From the NCBI GenBank assembly GCA_020722565.1, contig DYKO01000007.1:104179-168178 (forward strand): a stretch of 64,000 nt of DNA. Reading direction: 5' to 3'. A program made the position numbers and the translations under genes. Under the pieces are notes generated by a model. It saw only the letters and a program-made list of their open reading frames with translations, ran no database searches and had not been told where the DNA came from. Source of the DNA: Rikenella microfusus (GTDB lineage: Bacteria > Bacteroidota > Bacteroidia > Bacteroidales > Tenuifilaceae). Positions 46,901 to 55,359 of the stretch are shown here, in pieces; position 1 is the stretch's first letter, and each line of letters begins with the position of its first letter.

Positions 46901-47060
46901 CACCTGGGTAAACCGTGATTACGGTTAGAGTGGGCAGCTCCATCTCAGGGAAAATATCGAGCGGTAACTTTACCAACGCCACCAACCCGAAAAGGAGTAT
47001 GGCCACAAAAAGCATGGCCGTGAATACTGGCCTTTTTACAGCAACTTGTGGTAGTTTCAT
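43932..47060 (-). CDS. RND-family efflux pump inner-membrane transporter (AcrB/HAE1 type)
   Basis: The 1042-residue product has twelve predicted membrane helices and two large periplasmic loops. The first helix (KRPVFTAMLFVAILLFGLVA) precedes the PTLTVITVYPGASADEVEEQ porter start. In helix 4 the proton-relay segment reads GMVVDNAIVVLEN, with one aspartate where AcrB has two, as in many Bacteroidetes HAE1-type pumps. It uses proton flow to expel hydrophobic compounds through the adaptor and TolC-like partners encoded upstream. The adaptor gene ends 27 bases before it and the PII-like gene follows. Substrate is unknown. Confidence 0.93.
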   Translation of the reverse strand: MKLPQVAVKRPVFTAMLFVAILLFGLVALVKLPLDIFPEMELPTLTVITVYPGASADEVEEQVSKKLEKILSGTEHLKEISSQSKENVSFVQLQFDWGTDITSAANNARDLIELVKNKLPRDAHSPIIFKVNSSLMPVLVYGVTANESYNGLYKIVDDEVASKLRKVPGVGSVIIIGAPEREIKVEIDPIKLHAYNLSINQVATVLKAQNISIPGGNIKVGENDYSVYMPGDIASVEELRDLALINFNGRVIRLSDVAEVRDEYKDKDDVGRTANGKGVTLMVQKQSGENTLDVVKKLREKVKEIQPTLPSDVSISEVMKSDELITESINNLSESLWYALFFVVLVVLAFLRNWKQSFIIFITIPFSLIVAFIVMFASGWTINIFSLMSLVVASGMVVDNAIVVLENITQHIEKGAKPKQAAIFGSSEMGMAISASSLTTIVVFLPMIFMGGIVGIMFKQLAILTSVTLIASLFTALTLTPMASSQLLKSMKKGERRQKGKLFELSEKWFQKLEGAYKKLLNWVINHKTFTVTVTIALLVFSIWAGKNVGTDYIPEFDAGDVVAVIETEVGTSTAKTDSVAQLVMKIFEEEIPEMVPGSLSSVSGQTEEGLLSSVGFSEGKNIATIMCHLTKPDERESSAKQIANRIRARIAAIPEVENFRLLGGSILSAAVTGNKKPIEVEISGNNFTSINAVAEDITAKMRQSSYFSDVINNVDKGKLEVQIHINKRKASAMGLNSAMIGIQVRQSIYGTDAGEFKEEGNEYDITLRYAPLYRNDISQIRNIQLKNLLNQTVPLSAVADVEIGTSPLQINRKGQQRVVKVMAELNDVSLGEAQKEAKRIITSFDIPSDVTVEVAGQTTEQGESFSDLYLILVLGILLVYMVMASQFENFRDPFIIMFAVPVTFIGVIWAFKATGLSLSITTFVGVIMLMGIVVNNGIVLVDYTNLLRKRGYKLYDAIAEAGRSRLRPVLMTTLTTLLGMVPMATSSGMGREAYSPLGITIIGGLLVSTLITLLLVPAIYAIFHDNVRKHEGNSNKTILFN

Positions 47061-47087
47061 GGTTTCAAAATTTTACGGTTATCCAAA

Positions 47088-48128
47088 TTATCTGTTGCTA
47101 ACTCTTACCTTTAAACCGTCGTTAACACGATTTTTACCCTCAAGGATGATTTGCTTACCAGGTTCAACTCCCCTAACGGCTACCTCGCTGCCTATTGTTT
47201 CGAGTCGTTCAACTTTTACCCTATGAACGGTATCGTTTACTACTACAAAAACATAATCCTCCGAGGTGCCGGGTAGCCTGTATAAGCTACGTAATGGAAC
47301 CACTGAGGCAGTTATTTCGGAAAGCATTACATCAACAAAGGCAAACATGCCGGGTTTTACCTCCATATTTTGATTTGAAATAATTACCTCTGCTGTGGCT
47401 GAACGTGTTGTGGTGGATAGCATGGGCTTTATATTTTCAATTTTCCCCTGAAATGTTTTATCGGCAATACCGTCGATACGTACTACCACCGGTAGACCTT
47501 TACGAATATTCTTAAGATCTTTTTCGTTAACATCGAATTTAACCTTTAACGGGTCAAGCTGCATGAGCCTAACAATACCCGAACGCATGGAATATCCTGG
47601 TTCCAGGCCGGGATTGATAAAGTAAACCTCGCCCTCCTCCATCATGCGTTCGGCTATAATACCGCTGAATGGGGCATATACCTGAGTATTTTTTTTAACC
47701 ATTTCAACCTTAGCCTTGGATGCATCGTATTTAGCCTTAACATGGTCGAACTCCATTTCGCTAATGCTACCCTTTTCGCGCAGGCGTGAAACCCTTTCAA
47801 AATCTTTTTTGATGGTCTCATTCTCAATTAAGGCCTGGGTAAGCATTTCGTCCGATAGCTCCACAATGAGATCGCCCTTTTTAACCATTTGCCCTTCGGC
47901 ATAGTATATGCGCTCTACCTTCCCGGGCAATGTGGCACCAAGGTTTGCCTCCTTATTGGCAAACACTGTTCCAGTATAGGTAAGTTTTGGGGTATAGGTG
48001 CGATTTTCTACGATTGTGGTCGAAACCAAGGGAGTGTTCTCCTCGAGTTGATTAACCTCCTGTTTCTTGCTGCTGCACGAAGTTGTTGCTACGGCAGCCA
48101 ATGCGATTAGAAAAATTTTCTGGTTCAT
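47088..48128 (-). CDS. RND efflux periplasmic adaptor (AcrA/membrane fusion type), lipoprotein
   Basis: The 346-residue product has a lipoprotein signal (ALAAVATTSCSSKK, lipidated cysteine 18). A biotinyl/lipoyl-like domain (GTVFANKEANLGATLPGKVE) is split by a short coiled-coil hairpin (about 105-145), then comes a beta-barrel domain and a membrane-proximal domain ending VRVSNR. It links the RND pump to the outer-membrane channel. It lies between the TolC-like and pump genes in one operon. Confidence 0.92.
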   Translation of the reverse strand: MNQKIFLIALAAVATTSCSSKKQEVNQLEENTPLVSTTIVENRTYTPKLTYTGTVFANKEANLGATLPGKVERIYYAEGQMVKKGDLIVELSDEMLTQALIENETIKKDFERVSRLREKGSISEMEFDHVKAKYDASKAKVEMVKKNTQVYAPFSGIIAERMMEEGEVYFINPGLEPGYSMRSGIVRLMQLDPLKVKFDVNEKDLKNIRKGLPVVVRIDGIADKTFQGKIENIKPMLSTTTRSATAEVIISNQNMEVKPGMFAFVDVMLSEITASVVPLRSLYRLPGTSEDYVFVVVNDTVHRVKVERLETIGSEVAVRGVEPGKQIILEGKNRVNDGLKVRVSNR

Positions 48129-48196
48129 AGTAAAATATTTTTATTGTTAATGATTTTCGGGACTAGAAAATATTGTTTGTTTTTGTTTGCAATAAC

Positions 48197-49711
48197 CTAT
48201 TTAAGGTTGCCCGTTACGCGTTTTAGGTTCACCGCGTTAAGCCTGTACTCCATACGGGCATCAATAAGTTCGCTGTAGGCATTCTGCCACATGGCTTGAG
48301 CCTCAAGCAGGTCGGAGGTTTTTTGGCGACCGCTTTCAAAGGCCTCACGTGCCACCTTTAGGTTTTCCTCCGCCTGATCTAGGTTGATTTGAGCCATTTC
48401 AACCTTTTTAATTGATTCGTTTAACTGGAACATGGCCTGTTGAACCTGAAGGCTAATAAGTTCCTTTGCCTCCTCCATTTTGAGCTCTGCTACACGCTGC
48501 TCGCTTCGTGCGGCTTTCAGCGTATGCCCACGATCGTTCCAATGAAAAATGGGAACGTTTATGGCTACCCCAACACTCCAGTCGCCACCAAAATTTTCAG
48601 TTAAACCATTATAGGGGTTGGGATTGAAAAACATGTAGTTTGCTGTTAGTCCAATATTGGGCATGAAGCGCGATTTCATCAGGATTACTCCCGATTTGGC
48701 AATGTTGATGGTTTGGTTAAGCGCCTCAATCTCGGGCCTGTGGGCTAAAGCTGTATCGGTATAGTTGGTCTGAGCAATGGGCTGCATAAGTGAAGGGAGA
48801 GAATCAGTTATAACGATATCGCTACTGAGGGGCAGTCCGATTTGCTGACATAGGGCCATTTTTGAAAGGGTAAGGCCGTTATTTGCCTTAAGCAGGTTGA
48901 GCTCTGCCTCGTTACGTTTTACCTTAACCTTGAGCAAATCATTTTTAATTATGATTCCCTCGGCGTAGTAGTTCTCCAGGTCCTCATTTAACTTATCGAG
49001 CAAAGCAATGTAAGCCTGAACCAGTTTAACCTTTTCGGCCACAGCCGCAACCCGCCAGTACGATTCCTCTGTTTTGTAAAGCACCTCGGTGCGCTCTGCC
49101 TCGCTCTGGGCACGAGCCAGATTCTCTCCATACTTTGCAATACGGTAGGCCTCCCTAATTTTACCACCTGTAAATATGGGCTGGGTTAGATTTATTCCGG
49201 CCACGTAAATATTTTTTTCACCTATTTCTGCCTTTTCTTTGGGAATCCATGAGTATTGCTGAAACAATGGATTTCCTTCACTATCGGTGTAGGGTTGGCC
49301 AGTGTTGGGATTTATTGCAAATGTGCTGCCAAAAACGCTGGGATTAAAGTTTGGATTGGGCGAACCATCGGGTAAAGTAGGACTAAGAATTGTATTATCA
49401 AGGCTTCCGGTAGCAGGGTCAATGGCCGACCAGGGTATAACCGGCAGCATGAGATCCTTTTCCAATAAGCTAAACTTCTTGTTGGTTCTGGTGTAAAGCC
49501 CATTGGCGCTAATACTTGGTAAAAATTGTGTTTTTGCTGAACGTTTTAACGCATTTGCCGCTTCAACATGCTCATTGGCAATTAAAACCTTTTGGTTGTG
49601 CTCTATTGCCATTTGTTTGCATTGTTCAAGCGTGAGCATTTGTTGAGCCGAGGCATAGCCTACTCCTATAAGCCATGCACAACTTAAAGTAATTAGTTTC
49701 AATCTTTTCAT
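48197..49711 (-). CDS. TolC-family outer-membrane efflux channel
   Basis: The product has about 504 residues from the start at 49711 (MKRLKLITLSCAW), giving a normal signal peptide that ends near YASAQ. An ATG at 49726, directly after the regulator's stop, is an alternative that would give stricter coupling. Two internal repeats (about 30-270 and 280-500) contain long amphipathic helices such as AARSEQRVAELKMEEAKELI, the pattern of the TolC helical barrel. It is the exit duct for the pump encoded downstream. It begins at once after tetR, so one transcript probably covers all five genes. Confidence 0.92.
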   Translation of the reverse strand: MKRLKLITLSCAWLIGVGYASAQQMLTLEQCKQMAIEHNQKVLIANEHVEAANALKRSAKTQFLPSISANGLYTRTNKKFSLLEKDLMLPVIPWSAIDPATGSLDNTILSPTLPDGSPNPNFNPSVFGSTFAINPNTGQPYTDSEGNPLFQQYSWIPKEKAEIGEKNIYVAGINLTQPIFTGGKIREAYRIAKYGENLARAQSEAERTEVLYKTEESYWRVAAVAEKVKLVQAYIALLDKLNEDLENYYAEGIIIKNDLLKVKVKRNEAELNLLKANNGLTLSKMALCQQIGLPLSSDIVITDSLPSLMQPIAQTNYTDTALAHRPEIEALNQTINIAKSGVILMKSRFMPNIGLTANYMFFNPNPYNGLTENFGGDWSVGVAINVPIFHWNDRGHTLKAARSEQRVAELKMEEAKELISLQVQQAMFQLNESIKKVEMAQINLDQAEENLKVAREAFESGRQKTSDLLEAQAMWQNAYSELIDARMEYRLNAVNLKRVTGNLK

Positions 49712-49726
49712 ATTCTGTATATCCAT

Positions 49727-50320
49727 TTAACGTTTTACAATCCCATAGAAAAGGATATCGAGCATATCATCGATTACCTTGTTTAAGCTCTCCACACCCA
49801 TTGTTGATGTTACCAAGGGAATTTCTAAACCCTTCATAGCCGTTACAATTGCTAAAGCCGAAAGGTTAAGATCTTTTATTTTAAATATCCCTTTGTCGTT
49901 CCCCTCTTCAAGAATTTGGCGTACAATGGTTATCTCTTCGTCGTCGTACTTTTTCCTGAATTTTTCAGTTAATTCTAAATTCATCAGATCGTCGTTCTTA
50001 AGAATTTCCATGTAGTTTGAGAGATGTTTTACCAAATCCATCCTCAGTTTTACATAGCTTCTTAACTTTTCTGTAGCTTCTGATGAGCTATCCAAAATCT
50101 CCTTCACCTTTGCCCGTAAAAGATTGGCTTCCTTATCAACTACAGATTGAAATATCTCCTCTTTACCCTTAAAATAGTAGTAAATAGAACTTTTCCCCAT
50201 TCTTAGTGCTCGCGCAATATCCTCCATAGAGGTTTTTTTAAATCCAAAGCGGCTAAAAACTTCTGTTGCCACCTTTATAATGTTATCGCGCATATCTTGA
50301 TGCTCTTGCTTGATATCCAT
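49727..50320 (-). CDS. TetR-family transcriptional regulator of the efflux operon
   Basis: The product has 197 residues from 50320; starts at 50329 and 50356 are possible. The N-terminal helix-turn-helix is clear: ATEVFSRFGFKKTSMEDIAR, then KSSIYYYFKGKEEIF. The C-terminal ligand-binding half is helical with no recognised subfamily. It is the first gene of the tetR-tolC-acrA-acrB operon, so by family habit it likely represses its own operon until a pump substrate binds. The predicted promoter at 50372-50404 leaves only about ten bases of leader if the start is 50356, which favours an internal start. Confidence 0.88.
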   Translation of the reverse strand: MDIKQEHQDMRDNIIKVATEVFSRFGFKKTSMEDIARALRMGKSSIYYYFKGKEEIFQSVVDKEANLLRAKVKEILDSSSEATEKLRSYVKLRMDLVKHLSNYMEILKNDDLMNLELTEKFRKKYDDEEITIVRQILEEGNDKGIFKIKDLNLSALAIVTAMKGLEIPLVTSTMGVESLNKVIDDMLDILFYGIVKR

Positions 50321-50371
50321 CGCATTCATATTGTAGAAATTAGACTGTTCAAACATTATAATTTAACGTTC

Positions 50372-50404
50372 CAAAAATACAGCAAAAAATGCCTGGGCAA
50401 CAAA
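50372..50404 (-). promoter_or_regulatory. Promoter of the tetR-efflux operon
   Basis: On the minus strand TTTG (50401-50404) is followed after 21 bases by TATTTTTG (50372-50379), a good match to the phylum's -33/-7 consensus. Confidence 0.6.
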
Positions 50405-50559
50405 ATATTCGACTAAAATGTGTTAAAATTCGATTTATTTTTTTATGCTATTGAATATGTGACAAATAAAATTTTAAACAGGATGATTTTTATTTGATAT
50501 GCAGATTTTCATAAATGTGTAATTGAAACACGCATCAGCAATATGCAAACGTTTACATA

Positions 50560-50591
50560 TTGATAGAAATCATTTTTTATTGGTAACTTTA
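50560..50591 (+). promoter_or_regulatory. Promoter of the AOR-family gene
   Basis: TTG (50560-50562) and TAACTTTA (50584-50591) are 21 bases apart, close to the phylum consensus. The start codon is 55 bases further on. Confidence 0.55.
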
Positions 50592-50646
50592 CGAATATTT
50601 TTATAGCTGCGAATACTAATTAGAAACCAAACCAAAATAAATAGCT

Positions 50647-52800
50647 ATGGATGTAAAGGAAATGGCCAAGCAGCACAAGCTGCTAACACAGTTGAAGTAC
50701 GAGTGGAAACCCTTGTACCGCGGTTATACCGATAAAACTCTTTACATAAATGTTGGCACCAACGAGGTTAAGGAAAAGCCTGTCCCCCCAATAATGAAAG
50801 AAAAATTCATTGGCGGTAAGGGTTACGACTTACGCCTACTTTGGGATGCCACCAAGCCCAATACCAAATGGAACGACCCCGAAAACGAAATTGTTATATC
50901 ATTGGGACCAATTGGAGGTATTACCCAGTATTCCGGTACAGGTAAGTCACTTGTTTGCACCATTTCACCTCAAACCGATATTGTAATAGATTCCAATGTT
51001 GGGGGTTTCTTTGGCCCATTCCTCAAGTTTTCGGGTTACGATGCTCTTGAGATTCAGGGAAAAGCTAAAAATGATGTGATCATCTACATTGATGGTGTAA
51101 ACCACAAGGTTGAAATTTTTGAGGCACCTGCTGAACCCCTCGATAGCCACGTTTTGGGAGAGGTATTGAGCGAGATGTTTGCCGACAACGAAGCTGATAA
51201 AAAGAATATCGGAATCGTTTCAACAGGAGCAGCCGCCGACCATAGCCTGATTGGGATGCTCAACTTCACCTTCTACGATCCCAAGCGTAAATGCCTAAGG
51301 TTGAAACAAGCTGGACGCGGTGGTATTGGTACGGTTTTCCGCGACAAAAAGATTAAGGCAATTGTTTGTAAGATACCCGGCGTAAAGGGGAACCTTAATA
51401 ATGTAGCCGACCTGGAAAGTATTGCTGAGCGTGGCCGTAGATTTAATAATGAGATGCGCAAACTCGACGATACTCAAAACGAAATGCGCAAAAAGGGTAC
51501 CGTTCACCTTGTTGAAATCATGAACGACTACGATCTACTCCCTATCCATAACTTCCAGTACGGCTCACATAAAGATGCTGTTAAGATTCACTCCGAGGTT
51601 TGGAAAAGCTACTTTACACAGGGAGTCCCTGATGGCTGTTGGATCGGCTGCAATATGAGCTGCGCTAAGGGGGTGGATATGTTCGAATTAAAAACCGGCC
51701 CCTACAAGGGTCAAAAGGTTATAGTTGATGGCCCCGAATACGAAACTGCAGCAGGCCTTGGCTCAAATTGCGGTATTTTTGATCCCGAATACGTTATTGA
51801 GGCGAACTTCTACTGCGATACCTACGGTATTTGTACAATCTCTTGGGGTACTACCATGGCATTTATAATGGAATGTTATGAACGAGGAATCTTAAACAAG
51901 GAACGCACCGGTGGCTTAGAGCTCAAATTTGGGAACAAGAATGCAGCACTTGAGCTCCTCCATCAGGTTGCCCGTGGCGAGGGTTTTGGTAAGTTTGCTG
52001 GAATGGGAACACAAAAATTAAAAGAATACTTTATTAAGGAATATGGTGCCGATGAGAAATTCCTCAACGATATTGCCATGGTGAACAAGGGTTTAGAGTA
52101 CAGTCAGTATGTATCTAAAGAATCGCTTGCGCAGCAAGGTGGCTACGCCATAACCAACAAGGGTCCACAGCACGATGAGGCATGGCTAATTTTCATGGAT
52201 ATGGTAAACAACCACATCCCTACCTTTGAGGATAAAGCCGAAGCGCTTCATTACTTCCCAATGTTCCGTACCTGGTTTGGCCTACAGGGCCTTTGTAAGC
52301 TCCCTTGGAACGACGTTGAACCAGCGAATAACGCTGAAACCGACGAACCCGCTAAGGTACCTGAGCATGTCGATAACTATGTAACAATTTACAACGCCGT
52401 AACCGGCAGCAATATCGATAAGAATGAACTAATACGCCAAAGTGAGCGCGTTTATAACTTTCAACGCATTTTCAATATACGTCGCGGCTACGGGTTACGT
52501 AAGCACGATGCTCAACCCTACCGTGCTGCAGGCCCTGTAACCAAGGAGGAGTACCTGAGCCGCGAGGAACGCTACGACAAGCAGCTCAAAGAACTAGTAG
52601 GCGTTGACCCCACAAAGATGACTCTTGAAGAAAAAATGGCTGCACTTCGTAAGTATCGCGAAAACCGATACGAGCAGCTGCTCGATGCGGTTTACCAGCG
52701 TCGTGGGTGGAACAAAAACGGTGTTCCTACCATTGAGCATCTTAAAAAGATTGGAATGGATTTACCAGAACTCATAGAGGTTGTTAAACCTTTACAGTAG
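50647..52800 (+). CDS. Aldehyde:ferredoxin oxidoreductase-family tungsten/molybdenum enzyme
   Basis: The 717-residue product has the N-terminal AOR domain (GGKGYDLRLLWD near residue 58, and GGFFGPFLKFSGYDALEI) and the C-terminal alpha-helical domains. The cluster cysteines would be C331, C335 and C339 in DGCWIGCNMSC, plus C550 in LQGLCKLPW. The spacing CX3CX3C differs from the CX2CX3C usual in archaeal AOR. It is about 100 residues longer than typical AOR. Such enzymes bind a bis-pyranopterin tungsten (or molybdenum) and oxidise aldehydes or reduce acids with ferredoxin in anaerobes. No ferredoxin-like partner or cofactor gene is adjacent. It is monocistronic, with its own promoter and terminator. 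The substrate is unknown. Confidence 0.88.
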   Translation: MDVKEMAKQHKLLTQLKYEWKPLYRGYTDKTLYINVGTNEVKEKPVPPIMKEKFIGGKGYDLRLLWDATKPNTKWNDPENEIVISLGPIGGITQYSGTGKSLVCTISPQTDIVIDSNVGGFFGPFLKFSGYDALEIQGKAKNDVIIYIDGVNHKVEIFEAPAEPLDSHVLGEVLSEMFADNEADKKNIGIVSTGAAADHSLIGMLNFTFYDPKRKCLRLKQAGRGGIGTVFRDKKIKAIVCKIPGVKGNLNNVADLESIAERGRRFNNEMRKLDDTQNEMRKKGTVHLVEIMNDYDLLPIHNFQYGSHKDAVKIHSEVWKSYFTQGVPDGCWIGCNMSCAKGVDMFELKTGPYKGQKVIVDGPEYETAAGLGSNCGIFDPEYVIEANFYCDTYGICTISWGTTMAFIMECYERGILNKERTGGLELKFGNKNAALELLHQVARGEGFGKFAGMGTQKLKEYFIKEYGADEKFLNDIAMVNKGLEYSQYVSKESLAQQGGYAITNKGPQHDEAWLIFMDMVNNHIPTFEDKAEALHYFPMFRTWFGLQGLCKLPWNDVEPANNAETDEPAKVPEHVDNYVTIYNAVTGSNIDKNELIRQSERVYNFQRIFNIRRGYGLRKHDAQPYRAAGPVTKEEYLSREERYDKQLKELVGVDPTKMTLEEKMAALRKYRENRYEQLLDAVYQRRGWNKNGVPTIEHLKKIGMDLPELIEVVKPLQ

Positions 52801-52822
52801 AGTAACAATCCTGAACTTAGGC

Positions 52823-52846
52823 AAAAACCCCCATCAGGGGGTTTTT
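52823..52846. terminator. Bidirectional terminator between the AOR gene and recJ
   Basis: AAAAACCCCC (52823-52832), loop ATCA, GGGGGTTTTT (52837-52846) is a perfect ten-base inverted repeat that works on both strands. Confidence 0.92.
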
Positions 52847-52880
52847 ATTTTGTTATATTTTTATGATAAATTACTTCCTA

Positions 52881-54599
52881 CTATGCATCCCTTAACTTAA
52901 TATCCTTCACCCTCAGCTGAAGAGTTGTAGCCCCACGATAAACATTTTCATACAACGAAAAACAGATATCGAAGGGTTGACCGTTGTGAATATCCCTATA
53001 GTATTCAGCCATCTGAAAGGCTATAGCATCAAACTTAACCTGACTCCCATTTTGAGCTACAGTAAGTTTAATATGTTCCTTTCCGTTGCCCACCAAACGA
53101 CTGTTACCGGTATCGTGAACATCCTCAGCAACAAAAACGGGCGACATGTTTCCCGGCCCAAAGGGCTGAAAATGCTTAATCACCTCAAAAAATCTATCAT
53201 TTATCTCCTCCAAGCGAATCTTAGCATCTATGTCGATTTGGGGCGATAGCATTTCGGGGGTAATGGTTCGGCTAACGTGGCCCTCAAAGCGGCGCTTGAA
53301 CTCATCTACATTTTCAAGTTTCATTGATAACCCCGCGGCGTACATATGTCCCCCAAAATTTTCTAAAAGGTCGGAACAGGCCTCAATGGCCTGATAAAGG
53401 TCGTAACCCTGGACCGAACGTGCCGAGCCTGTGGCCAGATTTCCCGATTTAGTTAGCACTACCGTAGGCCGATAGTAGATTTCAATTAGCCGAGAGGCTA
53501 CAATTCCTACCACCCCCTTATGCCAGGTGGGATTAAAGAGTACCGTTGAAGCGCTATGCTGAAGATGGGTATCGTGGGCAATCATTCGCAGCGCTTCATG
53601 GGTGATGTTTCTATCAATATTCTTTCTATCGTTATTGCAGGAGTCTATCAGCGAACCCACCTCATAGGCAACACCATCATCTGTTGCGCAAAGCAAATCC
53701 ACAGCCGTTTTACCCGACTCCATCCGACCAGCTGCATTAATACGTGGGCCAATACGGAATACGATATCATCGATGGCAATTTTTTGATTCTCAATGCCAG
53801 CAATTTTTATAATCGATTTTAATCCCTTACTTGGGTTGGTGCTCAACTTTTCTAAGCCGTAATAGGCCAAAACTCGGTTTTCATCTACAATGGGTACAAT
53901 ATCGGAGGCAATGCTAACGGCTAACAAATCGATTTGCTGATAGACCTCCTCCTCTGATATGCCATTCTGTTTGCAGTAACCCTGGAGCAACTTAAAACCA
54001 ACGCCACAGCCCGATAGTTCCTTAAAGGGATACTGGCAATCGAAACGCTTGGGATCCAGAACGGCAACAGCATCGGGTAGCTGCTCTCCCGGCAGGTGAT
54101 GGTCACAAATGATAAAATCAATGTGGCGCTGCGTGGCATACTTTACCTTTTCAATGGCCTTAATGCCGCAATCGAGGGCAACAATTAACGAGTAGCCGTT
54201 TTCAAAGGCAAAATCAATTCCCTTGTACGAAATGCCATAACCCTCGCTATACCTATCAGGTATATAGTAACCAATTTTAGAGTAACGTTTACGGAAAAAC
54301 GAATACATTAGCGCAACGGCAGTGGTGCCATCAACATCGTAATCGCCATAAAATAAAATTGACTCACCGCTCCTTATGGCCAAATCCAAACGGTCAACTG
54401 CTACATCCATGTCCTTCATCAGGAACGGATCGTAAAGATTCGACAGCGACGGACGGAAGAAACGAACTGCCTCCTCATAAGAGGTTATTCCACGCTGAAT
54501 CATTAGCGATGCTAAAACAGGTCTTACATTTAGCCTTTCGGCTAAAAAAGCAACCTGTTCCGGATCACCCGGATCCCTGAAAACCCATCTCTTTTCCAT
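52881..54599 (-). CDS. recJ: Single-stranded-DNA-specific exonuclease RecJ
   Basis: The 572-residue product belongs to the DHH phosphoesterases. Metal-binding motifs are YGDYDVDGTTA (aspartates 86, 88, 90), ALDCGIKA and ICDHHLPGE, and the DHHA1 region has RINAAGRMESG and GSARSVQGYDLY. RecJ degrades single-stranded DNA 5' to 3' in recombination and mismatch repair. Length is normal. It ends a minus-strand run with lipB upstream (18-base gap), although the functions are unrelated. Confidence 0.95.
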   Translation of the reverse strand: MEKRWVFRDPGDPEQVAFLAERLNVRPVLASLMIQRGITSYEEAVRFFRPSLSNLYDPFLMKDMDVAVDRLDLAIRSGESILFYGDYDVDGTTAVALMYSFFRKRYSKIGYYIPDRYSEGYGISYKGIDFAFENGYSLIVALDCGIKAIEKVKYATQRHIDFIICDHHLPGEQLPDAVAVLDPKRFDCQYPFKELSGCGVGFKLLQGYCKQNGISEEEVYQQIDLLAVSIASDIVPIVDENRVLAYYGLEKLSTNPSKGLKSIIKIAGIENQKIAIDDIVFRIGPRINAAGRMESGKTAVDLLCATDDGVAYEVGSLIDSCNNDRKNIDRNITHEALRMIAHDTHLQHSASTVLFNPTWHKGVVGIVASRLIEIYYRPTVVLTKSGNLATGSARSVQGYDLYQAIEACSDLLENFGGHMYAAGLSMKLENVDEFKRRFEGHVSRTITPEMLSPQIDIDAKIRLEEINDRFFEVIKHFQPFGPGNMSPVFVAEDVHDTGNSRLVGNGKEHIKLTVAQNGSQVKFDAIAFQMAEYYRDIHNGQPFDICFSLYENVYRGATTLQLRVKDIKLRDA

Positions 54600-54617
54600 T
54601 TCATCATGTTTTTTGAG

Positions 54618-55316
54618 TTAAGCGATTTTCATCGGCTTACGGTCGCATGTGAAATGGAACCGGTTTGCAAAGTGATTAAGAAGTTTTTTCTTAACCTCTT
54701 CAATATCAACCACGTGACCAAGTTCAACCTGCATGGAGGTTACGCCTTTGTCAACAAAGCCACAGGGATTAATATACCCGAAGTAATCGAGATTAGTGTT
54801 TACATTAAAGGCCAGCCCATGCATAGTAACAAAACGACTGGCGCGAACGCCAATGGCGCAAATTTTACGCTCGCGACCACGCACACCTGGATCGAGCCAA
54901 ACACCGGTTGCCCCTTCGAGCCTATCAGCAGTAATGCCATACTCACTTAGGCAATCAATTACTACCTGCTCCAACAGGTGAATGTAGGCTTTAAGGGTTA
55001 GACCAAATACCTCCAAATTTAGAATGGGATAGGCAACAATTTGTCCGGGGCCATGATAGGTAATATCGCCCCCACGGTTGATGCGATAAAAGGTAGCGCC
55101 AATGCGCTTAAGCATCTCATCAGGAATCAGAAGGTTAGCGTTTTCGCCGCTTTTGCCGAGGGTATAAACATGTGGGTGCTCACAAAATAGCAAGTAGTGT
55201 AACTTACCATCACCCTTTAGTTTACATTCCGTTACCTCGTTGAATAGTTTTTCCTGATAATCCCATGCCTCCTTGTAATCAACCGTTCCAAGATCATGAA
55301 ACTTTACGTTTTGCAT
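54618..55316 (-). CDS. lipB: Octanoyl-ACP:protein N-octanoyltransferase (LipB)
   Basis: The 232-residue product moves the octanoyl group from acyl carrier protein to lipoyl domains. Conserved blocks are INRGGDITYHGPGQIVAYPI (about 79-98), the RKICAIGVR segment with the catalytic lysine, the THG-like VTMHGLAFNVNTNL and PCGFVDKGVTS with the catalytic cysteine. It stands 43 bases after lipA, its pathway partner, so the two form a lipoate synthesis operon. Confidence 0.95.
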   Translation of the reverse strand: MQNVKFHDLGTVDYKEAWDYQEKLFNEVTECKLKGDGKLHYLLFCEHPHVYTLGKSGENANLLIPDEMLKRIGATFYRINRGGDITYHGPGQIVAYPILNLEVFGLTLKAYIHLLEQVVIDCLSEYGITADRLEGATGVWLDPGVRGRERKICAIGVRASRFVTMHGLAFNVNTNLDYFGYINPCGFVDKGVTSMQVELGHVVDIEEVKKKLLNHFANRFHFTCDRKPMKIA

Positions 55317-55359
55317 TATATATAATTTTTCTTTCTTTCATGCTGGGCACATCAACGTA

